Part shown: piece by piece, positions 18,001 through 25,494 of the stretch
Layout: each line of letters starts with the position of its first letter
How positions within the stretch are numbered: the stretch's first letter is position 1
Assembly: GCF_003665095.1 (NCBI RefSeq)
Contig: NZ_RCHV01000002.1
Span: 620,001-684,000, forward strand
Direction of reading: 5' to 3'
DNA: 64,000 nucleotides
Source of the DNA: Streptomyces sp. Z26
GTDB lineage: Bacteria > Actinomycetota > Actinomycetes > Streptomycetales > Streptomycetaceae
The notes under the pieces: model-generated
What the model saw: only the letters and a program-made list of their open reading frames with translations
Told to the model about the DNA's origin: nothing
Databases searched by the model: none
Position numbers and translations under genes: made by a program

Positions 18001-18107
18001 GCGGGCGTGGTCAGGCCGCCGACGAGGAGCGCGGTGAGCATCAGTCCGGCGGCCTTGCGGGGGCCGCGGCGTCTGAGGCGGGGTCCGGGCTGGGGGCGTG
18101 GCTTCAC
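15072..18107 (-). CDS. Secreted multidomain protein: PA14, glucose/sorbosone-dehydrogenase-like propeller, CBM, DUF1080
   Basis: A 1011-residue exported protein. The signal peptide (residues 1-39) has a basic RLRRRGPRK stretch, a hydrophobic core and TPAAA; a twin-arginine route is possible. A PA14-type domain follows (about 55-200, with YAFRLISDDGSRLTVGGQQV), then a six-bladed propeller of the GSDH/PVC type (about 220-560, with PMGVKYVDGKLYVSE). A CBM6/35-like domain covers about 680-830, and a C-terminal DUF1080 (3-keto-glycoside hydrolase/LamG-like) domain covers about 840-1010. Likely it binds and oxidises or cleaves extracellular carbohydrate. No cofactor motif is certain. It is monocistronic with its own terminator. 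Start ATG at 18105-18107 gives a complete signal peptide. Confidence 0.82.
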   Translation of the reverse strand: MKPRPQPGPRLRRRGPRKAAGLMLTALLVGGLTTPAAAEDTEDPRPFADLPPQEPGVTLRVFDVQTPLSELCALKPAQTPNVDKLIPTADWTSTDGFGFSDNFVSEITGNLNVPESGTYAFRLISDDGSRLTVGGQQVIDHDGLHGAEPKDGEITLDAGYRSLRVEHFDAGGEQQVTLQWKPPGADGFVTVPESVLSTDAGVVRVTAPGRKECEGTSDSPGDGLPLTDVNPGYTLTDLRPEGFEPQVSAMDWLPDDRLAITTWGGSEQTRGEVYLLDNVTGDTGPDKVTYKKVADGLREPMGVKYVDGKLYVSEKHQLTELTDTNGDDTVDEKRKVAEWPYSGNFHEFAFGLDYADGAFYLNLSVAINYGGATTDPQPAADRGTTVKVDKDSGEVTYLAGGLRTPNGIGRGPEGDLFVNDNQGGWLPASKLVHVKQDRFFNHYTNPHGPFDDQPVTKPVLWLPQNEIANSPSTPMQLKDGPFAGQMVFGDVTYGGLQRADLEKVDGEYQGAVFRHTQGLEAGITRISTGPDGAIYAGGLGADGNWGQAGKLRFGLQKLTPNGRTAFDIEKMRATADGFELTYTKPLSEETAARLADGAYSVEQWRYVPTPDYGGPKVDEESLPVSSAELSEDRRKVTLTIPGLKTDRVVHVRSPRPFSADGGEELWSTEAWYTLNAKPGGGEEPVTSYDAESARLSGGAGIDTEHAGYTGGGFVDGFGEKGATATLDVEVDKAGAYDVGLRYANGPDPFTGTKTVGVSVNGGPAKQTSLVDTGGWNRWSTKTERLDLKAGRNTLTYAVGEGDSGHVNLDAVEVRTPGARIDLFSGGSVSDAWQHTDGRSAEWPHSAEKSMEVCCGDLRTKRHFEDFTLHVEFRVPQLPDDVTGQDRGNSGVYLQDRYELQILDSYGKEQLADDEAAALYQKKAADHNAATAPETWQTYDVTFRAARFDGDGTKTEDARVTVVWNGETVHDDVAVDGPTGGGDAESAAAGAIRLQDHGNKVRFRDVWVEPLT

Positions 18108-18295
18108 TCTTCCTCCTGCGTGCGTCAGGTGTGGCTACGCAGACTGCTTGGCAAAGCGACGCTCAGCGTAGGGACTTTGCATGCCCTCGTCCATGCTTTG
18201 TCCACAAAGAGGAAAAACCCGTTTCCCGCGTCCGCCGTACGGCGATCCCTCCCGCGACGGGCGGGCCGGGCGACCGTACGAGTCGGGGTGAGCGG

Positions 18296-18955
18296 CTAGC
18301 GTGCGCCCGACTCGGCCTCGACACGGTCGAGTTGGGCGGCGAGCAGGACGTCGAACGCGGCGTGCCGCTCGCCGCCGAGCGGGCGCAGTTCGCGGGCGAA
18401 GCGGGAGACGGCGGGGAACCGTTCGGGGTCGGCGCCGAGCACGGCGACGCGGAACAACTCCCCACCCTGCTCGCGCTCCTGGGGAGTGAGCGTGTCCGCG
18501 GCGGCCTCGGCGGCGACGAGGGCGGAGAAGAGCACCGCGACGCGGTGGTAGTGGTCCGGGACGGCCTCGTCGGGCAGGCCCGAGGCGCGGAGCGCCTGGA
18601 GCAACTCCTCCATGACGAGCCGGGCGCCGTCGCCGCTGGACGCGTAACGCCCCCAGACCACGGCGAGTTGGGGGTGCTCACCGAACGCCTCCCGCAGCCG
18701 CGCGGCCAGCGCGACGACGCGCTGCCGCCAGTCGCCCTCGGGCCGGTGGTCCGCCATGGCGGACGCGAGGACGCGGTCCGCGACGGCGCGCAGCAGGTCG
18801 GTCTTGTTGCGGAAGTGGCGGTAGAGGCTGGAGGAGTCCGTGCCGAGGGAGGCCGCCAGCCTGCGCACGCTGAACGCCTCGGCGTCGCCCGTACGCAGCG
18901 ACTCCGCCGCCGCGTCCAGGATCTCGTCGGTGGTCCAACGCCTGCGACCGGTCAT
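18296..18955 (-). CDS. TetR-family transcriptional regulator
   Basis: A 219-residue protein. The N-terminal TetR helix-turn-helix is clear: WTTDEILDAAAESLRTGDAE, then FSVRRLAASLGTDSSSLYRHFRNKTDLL. The C-terminal ligand-binding half (about 75-219) resembles TetR_C_11-type domains. The open frame runs much further upstream, but the fold begins at MTGRRRW, so I use ATG 18953-18955. It is divergent from a serine hydrolase, with a well-formed palindrome in the gap, so repression of itself and the hydrolase is the simplest reading. The ligand is unknown. Confidence 0.88.
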   Translation of the reverse strand: MTGRRRWTTDEILDAAAESLRTGDAEAFSVRRLAASLGTDSSSLYRHFRNKTDLLRAVADRVLASAMADHRPEGDWRQRVVALAARLREAFGEHPQLAVVWGRYASSGDGARLVMEELLQALRASGLPDEAVPDHYHRVAVLFSALVAAEAAADTLTPQEREQGGELFRVAVLGADPERFPAVSRFARELRPLGGERHAAFDVLLAAQLDRVEAESGAR

Positions 18956-19000
18956 CGGGTCCCCTCTCGTGGAGGTCCAGGCTAGCCCATGCACTTGGCG

Positions 19001-19019
19001 TTGCACGCACCGCGTGCAT
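19001..19019. promoter_or_regulatory. Probable TetR operator
   Basis: TTGCACGCACCGCGTGCAT: 8-nt arms TTGCACGC/GCGTGCAT matching at 7 of 8 positions around a 3-nt centre. Extra half-sites ATGCAC (about 18989) and GTGCAC (about 19025) flank it. It lies in the 153-bp gap between the divergent TetR and serine hydrolase genes. Confidence 0.65.
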
Positions 19020-19108
19020 AATGGGTGCACGTGGGGGGTGGACGGGGACGCCGGACGCGTCCGGGCGCCGCGCGCCCGCACCACGGGACGTACGGAAGGA
19101 CGGATGCC

Positions 19109-20296
19109 GTGACGGACACAGCGGAGACCGGGAACACCGGGGGCACGGGGAGGGACGGGACCGCCGGGCGGTCCGAGGCCACGGCGGGGCTGGACACCGC
19201 GCGCCTCGACGCCGCCCTGGAGGAGGTCCGACGCGCCGGGGTGCCGGGCCTGTTCGCCGAGGTACGGGACGGCGACCGCGTCTGGCGCGGCGCTGCCGGG
19301 GTGGCCGACGTGGCTACGGGGCGCCCCGTGACGCCCGACATGCGCAGCCGCGTCGGCAGCGTCACCAAGACGTTCACCGCCGCCGCCGTCCTCCAACTGG
19401 TCGACGACGGGCGGGTGGACCTGGACGCGCCCGTCGCCCGCCACCTGCCGGACCTCGTCCCCGGGGAGCGGGGCGACGCGATCACCGTACGGATGCTGCT
19501 CGACCACACCAGCGGCCTCGCGGAGTACCTCCCGTACGCCTACCCGTCCCTGCGGCCGTTCCCCTCGCTCCCCGACACCCGCCCGGACAGCCTGGACGAC
19601 CACCGGTTCACCCGGTTCGACCCCGTGGAGCTGATCGCGCTGGGCGTCGGCGCGCCCGCCACCGGCGCACCGGGCGCCACCCCCGGCGTGTACTCCAACA
19701 CCAACTACCTGCTGCTCGGAGAGTTGCTGACCCGGGTGACCGGCACGCCCGCGCGGGAGCACATCACCCGGCACGTCATCGCGCGCGCCGGGCTCCGCGA
19801 CACCGTGCTGCCCGTGGGCACGCGCCTCGACGGGCCGCACCCGCGCATGTACGAGGCGTGGTTCGGCATGATCGACCCGCCGCGCGACTACAGCGTGTTC
19901 GACATGTCGTGGGTGGGCCCGGCCGCCGCGCTGGTGTCGACCACCGCCGACCTGAACCGCTTCTACGCGGCGCTGCTCGGCGGCCGGATCGTCGGCCCGG
20001 AGTCGCTGGCGCGGATGCGGCGCACCGTGCCGGTGGTCTCGCAGGAGGGCACGGTGATCCCGTACGGCCTGGGACTGCACCCGGCGGAGGCACCGGGGCG
20101 GGCGACGTTCTGGGGGCACGGCGGCACGGTCTGGGGCGCGGGCGCGTTCTCGATGACGCGTGCCGACGGCGGGCGGCAGGTGACCGTACTGCTGAACCTC
20201 CAGCGGTGGAACGCGCTCGACGCCTCCGGCAGGCCGGTGCCGCACCCGGTCGACGGGGCGCTCGCGGAGTTCCAGCGGCTGGCGATGTACGGCTGA
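19109..20296 (+). CDS. Serine hydrolase, beta-lactamase/D-alanyl-D-alanine carboxypeptidase family
   Basis: A 395-residue class C beta-lactamase-fold enzyme. The catalytic SxxK is GSVTKTFTAAAV (S-V-T-K), the YxN motif is GVYSNTNYLLLGE, and the KTG-equivalent is WGHGGTVWGAG. Without a visible signal peptide it is probably cytoplasmic, acting as an esterase or D-aminopeptidase rather than a resistance enzyme. Start GTG 19109 is chosen because GGAAGGA (19094-19100) stands 8 nt upstream; the open frame extends 28 codons further without a ribosome site. It is divergent from the TetR gene and probably controlled by it. Confidence 0.82.
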   Translation: MTDTAETGNTGGTGRDGTAGRSEATAGLDTARLDAALEEVRRAGVPGLFAEVRDGDRVWRGAAGVADVATGRPVTPDMRSRVGSVTKTFTAAAVLQLVDDGRVDLDAPVARHLPDLVPGERGDAITVRMLLDHTSGLAEYLPYAYPSLRPFPSLPDTRPDSLDDHRFTRFDPVELIALGVGAPATGAPGATPGVYSNTNYLLLGELLTRVTGTPAREHITRHVIARAGLRDTVLPVGTRLDGPHPRMYEAWFGMIDPPRDYSVFDMSWVGPAAALVSTTADLNRFYAALLGGRIVGPESLARMRRTVPVVSQEGTVIPYGLGLHPAEAPGRATFWGHGGTVWGAGAFSMTRADGGRQVTVLLNLQRWNALDASGRPVPHPVDGALAEFQRLAMYG

Positions 20297-20369
20297 CCGG
20301 GGCGGGCGCGGGGACGCGCGGGACGGTGGCCGGGCCCGCGCCCGACCACCGCCTCACCCGGTTACGCCG

Positions 20370-21314
20370 TCACGCCGTCGCGAACGGCGTGGTGTCCCGC
20401 CACTGCTCCACGGCGGGCCCCAAGTGGTCCGCCAGCACCGGCAGTCGGGGTACGAGCGTGAGGCACGCGAGGACCCGCAGCATCCCGACGGCGTCCACGA
20501 AACGCAGCACGTCGCGGTCGAGCGGCCGTACGCCGTGCCGTTCCGCGCCCCGGTCGTAGGCGGCGGCGAGGTCCGGCCCGAGGGACGCCACGTCCCACTC
20601 GACGGGGCCGAGCGTGATCAGCTCGAAGTCCGCGTAACGGTCGCCGTCGGCGCCGTGGAAGATGTTCGCGGGCGGGCAGTCGCCGTGCACCGGCTGGAGC
20701 TCCACCCCCGGGAACCGCTCCTCGAACGCCGCCCGCGACCGTACGAGCGGCTCCAGCACGCGCCACTCGTCGCGGGCCCGCGCCAGGTCGGCGGGGGTGA
20801 GGGGACCGGGGTCGTCGGCCAGCAGCGCGAGGGCTCCGGTCACGAACTCCGGTTCGGCGGCGGACAGATACGACAGCGGGCCCGGGTACGCGCGCAGGGC
20901 GGCGTGCAGCCCGGCGGTCAGCTCGCAGTTGGCCGCGTAGTCGGGTTCGCGGTCGGCGTCCTCCGCCACGTACTCCCAGAAGGTCATCGAGAAGCCATCC
21001 CGCCGTACGGGCTCCGGCGGGACGAGGGGGCTCGGCGCGATCACCGGCGTGCCCTGGTCCGCGAGCCACCGCGTGACGTCGAGTTCCGTCCGCTGGCGGC
21101 GGGCCAGGACGTCGGGGTCGGTGGTGTGGGGCAGGACGGTGGGCACCCGTACGACCACCGGCGAGGGCGCCAGGTGGACGACGACGGAGAACATGTCGTG
21201 CAGCACCCGGGCGTCGGCCACGTCGAGCCCCAGCCCGCGTCCGGCGGCGACGGCCGCGTCTACCGCGGTGGCGGTGCGCCGGGCGAGCTGCTGCGATGTC
21301 AGGTAGTCGGTCAC
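20370..21314 (-). CDS. Aminoglycoside-phosphotransferase-family kinase
   Basis: A 314-residue APH/choline-kinase-fold protein. Catalytic loop HGDCPPANIFHG carries the Brenner HxDxxxxN pattern, and the metal-binding DFE follows in YADFELITLGPVEWD. The nucleotide-binding N-lobe has VVRVPTVLP and MTFWEYV. The true substrate is not predictable; it may be an antibiotic or a small metabolite. I begin at GTG 21312-21314 just before the conserved DYLTSQQLARRTATAVD helix. The longer open frame upstream has no ribosome site and runs through a Pro/Arg-rich shadow. Confidence 0.75.
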   Translation of the reverse strand: MTDYLTSQQLARRTATAVDAAVAAGRGLGLDVADARVLHDMFSVVVHLAPSPVVVRVPTVLPHTTDPDVLARRQRTELDVTRWLADQGTPVIAPSPLVPPEPVRRDGFSMTFWEYVAEDADREPDYAANCELTAGLHAALRAYPGPLSYLSAAEPEFVTGALALLADDPGPLTPADLARARDEWRVLEPLVRSRAAFEERFPGVELQPVHGDCPPANIFHGADGDRYADFELITLGPVEWDVASLGPDLAAAYDRGAERHGVRPLDRDVLRFVDAVGMLRVLACLTLVPRLPVLADHLGPAVEQWRDTTPFATA

Positions 21315-21582
21315 CGCCTGATCGTCCCAGCCCGGGGGCGGGGACGTGACGGCGGCCCGCCGGGGCGCGTACGGCGACGGCGGGGAGGCACCGGCGAGGG
21401 TACGGGGGACGGGCCGGGAAGGAATGCGACCCCGTGAGGAGGGTTCGGGCCCGTGACGGGGCACGTTCTCCGCAGGTCGCGGCGTGCGTACGCGCCCCCG
21501 CGACCGATCCGCCCGGCCGACGCGTCCGGCTCCCCGGCCCGTACGGGCCGACCGCCGGACCGCCCTGAACGGAGAGTGACCG

Positions 21583-22839
21583 ATGACCAGGACCGAGTGC
21601 CCGTACCGCCTCGACCCCTCCGGCGCCCACATCCAGCGCGAGGCCGCGACGCTGCGCGCACGCGGCCACGCGACCCGCGTGCTGCTGCCCGGCGACATCC
21701 CCGCCTGGTCCGTCACCGACCTCGGGCTCATCCGGCGGCTGCTGGCGCGGCCGGACATCTCCAAGGACGCGTACCGGCACTGGCCCGCGTACGTCGAGGG
21801 CCGGATACCGGAGGGCTGGCCGCTGCGCATCTGGGTCGACGCCCGCAACGCCCTCAGTGCCTACGGCGCGGAGCACGCCCGGCTGCGTACGCCGCTCACC
21901 AGGGCGTTCACCGCCCGGCGGGTACGCGCCCTCGCCCCGCGGATCGAGACGCTCACCCACGCGCTGCTGGACGACATGGAAGCGGCGGCAGCGGCGGGCG
22001 GCTCCGGGGACGCGGACACCGTGGACCTGCGCGCGCTGCTCGCCTGGCGGCTGCCGCTGCTCGTCGTCAACGCGCTCCTCGGCGTCCCCGAGGACATGCA
22101 CGACGACTTCCGCGACACCTTCGACACCACCTTCGCCACGAACCTCGGCGAGGACGAGGTGCGGCAGGCGGGCGAACGGGCCTTCGGACTGGCGCAGGAG
22201 CTGGTACGGCGCAAGCGGCTGACCCCGGCGGACGACGTGACGTCCACCCTGGTGCGGGCGCACGACGAAGGGACGCTCACCGAGCGGGAGTTGGTCGACA
22301 GCCTGCTCCTGCTGATCGGCGCCGGGCACGAGACGACCGTGAACCTCCTCGACACGGCGGCCGTCAACCTGCTGTCCCACCCCGACCAGCTCGCTGCCGC
22401 CGTCTCCGGCCGCGTCGGCTGGGACCAGGTGGTGGAGGAGAGCCTGCGCCACCAGGCGCCGATCGCCACGATCCTCATGCGGTTCCCCGTCGAGGACGTG
22501 CACGACGAGGAGACCGGGCTGACCTTCGCGCGCGGCGACGCGCTCGCGATCAACTTCGCGTCCGCGGGCCGCGACGGCGGCGTGCACGGCGCGGACGCCG
22601 ACACGTTCGACGTCACCCGTGGCACGTCCCGTAAGCACGTCGCCTTCGGGCACGGCGTCCACTACTGCCTGGGCGCCGAACTCGCCCGTCTCGAGGGCCG
22701 GATCGCGCTCCCCGCCCTCTTCACCCGCTTCCCGGACCTCGCCCTGGCCGTACCACCGGAGGAGCTGCGCCCGCTGCCCAGCTTCATCTCCAACGGGCAC
22801 CAGTCGGTGCCCGTACGGCTGGGCGGCGGACGCGGCTGA
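21583..22839 (+). CDS. Cytochrome P450
   Basis: A 418-residue bacterial class P450. The I-helix oxygen-activation motif is GAGHETT, the K-helix ExxR is EESLR, and the haem loop is FGHGVHYCLGAELARLEG with ligand Cys362. ATG 21583 follows a GGAGAG ribosome site. No ferredoxin or ferredoxin reductase gene is beside it, so it must borrow redox partners. It is divergent from the kinase gene and convergent with the sortase gene. The substrate is unknown; the sequence type fits biosynthetic and xenobiotic CYP families common in Streptomyces. Confidence 0.92.
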   Translation: MTRTECPYRLDPSGAHIQREAATLRARGHATRVLLPGDIPAWSVTDLGLIRRLLARPDISKDAYRHWPAYVEGRIPEGWPLRIWVDARNALSAYGAEHARLRTPLTRAFTARRVRALAPRIETLTHALLDDMEAAAAAGGSGDADTVDLRALLAWRLPLLVVNALLGVPEDMHDDFRDTFDTTFATNLGEDEVRQAGERAFGLAQELVRRKRLTPADDVTSTLVRAHDEGTLTERELVDSLLLLIGAGHETTVNLLDTAAVNLLSHPDQLAAAVSGRVGWDQVVEESLRHQAPIATILMRFPVEDVHDEETGLTFARGDALAINFASAGRDGGVHGADADTFDVTRGTSRKHVAFGHGVHYCLGAELARLEGRIALPALFTRFPDLALAVPPEELRPLPSFISNGHQSVPVRLGGGRG

Positions 22840-22865
22840 ACGGCGGGGTCTCAGCGGACGTCGGT

Positions 22866-23579
22866 TCAGCGGACGTCGGTGAGGGTCGCGAAGACGACGA
22901 CGTTGTCGGCGTAGTAGTGCTTCGCCGCGTCGAACGTGCCGCCGCAGGTGATCAGGCGGAGCCCGGCGTGGTCGAGGTTGCGGTAGACCTCGACGGTCGG
23001 GAAGCGCTTCTTCGGGTAGCGCTCCGTACGGTCGACGCGGAACACCGCCGTACGGCCGTCCGCGCGCTCCACCTCGATCTCCGCGTCCTTCGCCAGCTTC
23101 CCCAACTCGTAGAAGACGGACGGCTTCCCGTTCCAGGTGACGTGCCCCGCGACGACGGCGGGGCCACGGGCGCCCGGGGTCGTGCCGGGGGTGTACCAAC
23201 CGGCCTTCGCCGGGTCGCGGGGCGTCTCCATGACGTGCTGGGCGTCCTGACCCAGCCCTTCGAGCGGCGAGTCGACGTCCAGGGCGGGGACCCGCAACCG
23301 CTCCGGGCGGGAGGCGGGCAGCGGGTCGGCGGCCTCGCGGGGCGGGGCGGCGCCGGTGCCTTCCGGCGGGGCGTCGGGGGCCGGGGCGTCGGGGGCGGGG
23401 GCGCCGCTCTCGGCGGCGCCGCCGTCGGACGGCGCGGACGCGGCCGGGGGGTCCGGGGGCGCGGCGGCGTCCTGCTCGCCGGACCGGCCCAGCGCGAACG
23501 CCAGCGCGCCCGCGCCCAGCAGCGCGAGGACGAGCGCGGCGGCGAGCAGGGCCCGCCGCCGCGCCGTGGGGTCGGCCAT
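22866..23579 (-). CDS. Class F sortase
   Basis: A 237-residue membrane-anchored sortase: an N-terminal hydrophobic segment (residues 10-30), a Pro/Ala/Asp-rich stalk (38-90) and a catalytic beta-barrel. His146 (AGHVTWN) and Cys212 (LITCGGTF) are in place. The usual catalytic Arg near the last strand appears to be replaced: HYYADNVVVF has Ala224 where many class F enzymes have Arg (Y-R-D-N). Its gene follows the CHRD-like surface protein gene by 7 nt, so the two form an operon and the protein may be its substrate. A 15-bp tandem duplication (22851-22880) repeats the last codons and stop. ATG at 23577-23579. Confidence 0.85.
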   Translation of the reverse strand: MADPTARRRALLAAALVLALLGAGALAFALGRSGEQDAAAPPDPPAASAPSDGGAAESGAPAPDAPAPDAPPEGTGAAPPREAADPLPASRPERLRVPALDVDSPLEGLGQDAQHVMETPRDPAKAGWYTPGTTPGARGPAVVAGHVTWNGKPSVFYELGKLAKDAEIEVERADGRTAVFRVDRTERYPKKRFPTVEVYRNLDHAGLRLITCGGTFDAAKHYYADNVVVFATLTDVR

Positions 23580-23586
23580 CACTGCC

Positions 23587-24381
23587 TCAGCGGCCGCCGT
23601 CGACGCGGGCCCGCTCCGTACGGCGGGCCAGCAGCGCGACACCGCCCGCGGCGAGCAGACCGGCGCCGCCCGCGGCGGCCAGGTACGGCGAGCCCATGCC
23701 CTCCTCCTGCGGGGTGGCGCCGCCGCCGGTCTCGACGCCGCCGACCGGCATGGAGCCGACCGCGGCGCCCTTGATCATGCCGCAGTTGGCGGGGGCGGTG
23801 GCCTCCTGCGGGAGCTTCGGGTCCAGCTCGCTCTTGCCCTTGTTGAAGTCGTACTTGCCGTTGCCGTTGGTGTCGATGCCGTGCTGCACCAGGTGCAGGT
23901 CCTTGATGTGGTCGACGACCTTCTGCGAGACCTCGATGGTCCGCGAGTACGAGAGCTTGCCGTCCTTGTCGGCCGTCGGCATGCGGTCGACGGCGAGGCC
24001 GCTGTCCTTGGACGTGTCGCCCTTGGTGGTGAGCGAAATGTTGATGTCGCCGTACGAGGGCAGGCCCTCGGCGGTGGAGACGACGCCGTCGCCGTTCTTG
24101 TCGGCGTCCGCCGACGGGCAGTGGAAGTCGTGGCCGTCGGTCGAACCGTGCAGGTGCTGCGCGTGCGGCGCCCCCGGGACCAGGCCCTCGGACTCTATCT
24201 TGACGGTCAGCTCGTTGCCCTTGATGTCGAGCAGCGCGGTGCCGGACGACTTCGAGTCGTTGAGCTGCTGGAGGTCGATCTGGTGGGCGCCGCCCGCGGC
24301 GGACGCCGGCGCCGCGGCGGCGAGCGTGAGCACTGCGGGCAGGGCGGCGAAGGCGGCCAGGCGGTTGAGGCATAGGGGCAT
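23587..24381 (-). CDS. Secreted CHRD-like protein with C-terminal membrane anchor
   Basis: A 264-residue protein. It has a signal peptide (about 1-28, ending APASA), then a CHRD-like beta domain with HAQHLHG and DGHDFHCPS, a Gly-rich linker (about 205-225) and a C-terminal hydrophobic helix followed by a basic tail (ALLARRTERARVDGGR). This layout is that of a wall- or membrane-anchored surface protein. No clean LPXTG or LAXTG motif is visible; VETGGG near residue 215 is the only candidate. The calcium-like loops DADKNGDGVVS and DTNGNGKYDF suggest metal binding. It is transcribed first in an operon with the class F sortase. Confidence 0.78.
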   Translation of the reverse strand: MPLCLNRLAAFAALPAVLTLAAAAPASAAGGAHQIDLQQLNDSKSSGTALLDIKGNELTVKIESEGLVPGAPHAQHLHGSTDGHDFHCPSADADKNGDGVVSTAEGLPSYGDINISLTTKGDTSKDSGLAVDRMPTADKDGKLSYSRTIEVSQKVVDHIKDLHLVQHGIDTNGNGKYDFNKGKSELDPKLPQEATAPANCGMIKGAAVGSMPVGGVETGGGATPQEEGMGSPYLAAAGGAGLLAAGGVALLARRTERARVDGGR

Positions 24382-24708
24382 CAGACGTCATCTCCTCGTG
24401 ACCGGGCCTCTCCCTGACGGGCGGCCCGGCAAGGCGGTCCGGGCGCGGGCCGGAGGCGTCGAGCCGCCCGACGTGCCGGTAGCGGCGGCCCCGAACGCGA
24501 CCCGCACCAGGGATTCGGTACGGGGGCCACCCCAGATTGGTACGGGTTTTCGAGCCCCGCGCGCGGGGGCGCAACGGGACGGGGTGCGGGTGCGTACGGG
24601 ACGGGTGCGCGGAACGGGGTGCGGGGCGCGCGTACGGGCGGCGGGGGGTTCGCGACCGTATGCCCGCCGACGTGCGGAAAGTCTCATGTCCAGTCTCCGG
24701 ACAGCGAG
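24382..24708. other. Intergenic, no gene supported
   Basis: About 330 bp between the divergent CHRD-like gene and the cysteine-leader promoter. It must hold the promoter for the CHRD-sortase operon. I see no convincing operator or RNA structure; open frames here are Arg-rich shadows. Confidence 0.45.
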
Positions 24709-24737
24709 TTGACCTTGTTCGACGCGCGTGGTCTACT
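24709..24737 (+). promoter_or_regulatory. Housekeeping-type promoter of the cysteine leader operon
   Basis: TTGACC (24709-24714), a 17-nt spacer, and TCTACT (24732-24737). The -10 ends 7 nt before the ATG of the leader peptide, so transcription should start at or next to that ATG and give a leaderless message. Confidence 0.6.
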
Positions 24738-24744
24738 CCGCTCC

Positions 24745-24831
24745 ATGACCGACACCGCTGTGCGCCTGTGGCGACGGGTCCATATGGACCTCGTCCGCTA
24801 TCCGGGCTGCGTGTGTCGCCCGTCCCGCTGA
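24745..24831 (+). CDS. Cysteine-responsive leader peptide (28 aa)
   Basis: A 28-residue open frame ending in DLVRYPGCVCRPSR. The basic RRVHMDLVRY segment followed by a C-x-C pair close to the stop is typical of actinobacterial leader peptides found before sulfur-metabolism genes. Related leaderless poly-cysteine peptides attenuate downstream genes in mycobacteria. It begins at ATG 24745, only 7 nt after the -10 box, and stops 87 nt before the cysteine dioxygenase gene. Inferred function: ribosome stalling at the Cys codons when Cys-tRNA is scarce keeps the downstream dioxygenase operon off, or changes RNA folding. No strong competing hairpin was resolved by eye. Confidence 0.75.
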   Translation: MTDTAVRLWRRVHMDLVRYPGCVCRPSR

Positions 24832-24918
24832 TCCGCCTGACTTCCGCGCCCCTCACGCCGCGTACCGCGCGGTCGGCGCTCCTCGCGTGTCCGTGATCGA
24901 CTTCCCGGGATGGTTCTC

Positions 24919-25494
24919 ATGACCTCACCTGTCCGTACGCCTGCCTCCGCCGCCACGGCGGTGCCCGCCCCCGCCTCCCCCGCCGACGCCCCGGTGCCCG
25001 CCCCGCCCACCGAGAAGGAACTGCTGGCCTTCGCGCGGGCCGCGGCCGCCGACGCGGAGCTGGTCGCCTCGCTGCCGCTCGACCCGGAGGGCCGCACGTG
25101 GCTGCGGCTGGAGGGCCCGGCCGGTTCGGAGGCGTGGCTGATCAGCTGGCCGCCCGGCACCGGGACGGGTTGGCACGACCACGGGGGTTCGCGTGGCGCG
25201 TTCGCGGCCGCCGCGGGCACCCTGCGGGAGGCGTCGCTCGCGGTGCGGCTGCCGACCGAGGGGTGGAAGACCCTCGAACTCGCCGACGGCGTCGACCGCG
25301 CCCGGGAGTTGACCGACGGCGCGGGCCGCGCCTTCGGCCCGCACCACGTGCACGAGGTGCTGAACCCCTCGGACTCCGAGCACGCCGTCTCCGTCCACGC
25401 GTACTACCCGCCGCTGCCCCTGATGCGCCGCTACAGCCGTACGGGCGCGGTGCTCCGCGTGGAGCAGGTCGAACTCCCCGAGGACTGGGGCTGA
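24919..25494 (+). CDS. Cysteine dioxygenase (cupin)
   Basis: A 191-residue cupin with cysteine dioxygenase features. The iron ligands are in WHDHGGSRGAF (two His) and GPHHVHEVLNP (third His); the end has HAYYPPLPLMRRY, with Tyr and Arg as in bacterial type I CDOs. It oxidises L-cysteine to cysteine sulfinate with O2 and Fe2+. The first about 40 residues are Ala/Pro-rich and dispensable in appearance. ATG 24919 is chosen; an in-frame ATG at 24910 is also possible. It lies downstream of a cysteine leader peptide and is followed without gap by a rhodanese gene, which makes a cysteine-overflow operon. Confidence 0.87.
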   Translation: MTSPVRTPASAATAVPAPASPADAPVPAPPTEKELLAFARAAAADAELVASLPLDPEGRTWLRLEGPAGSEAWLISWPPGTGTGWHDHGGSRGAFAAAAGTLREASLAVRLPTEGWKTLELADGVDRARELTDGAGRAFGPHHVHEVLNPSDSEHAVSVHAYYPPLPLMRRYSRTGAVLRVEQVELPEDWG

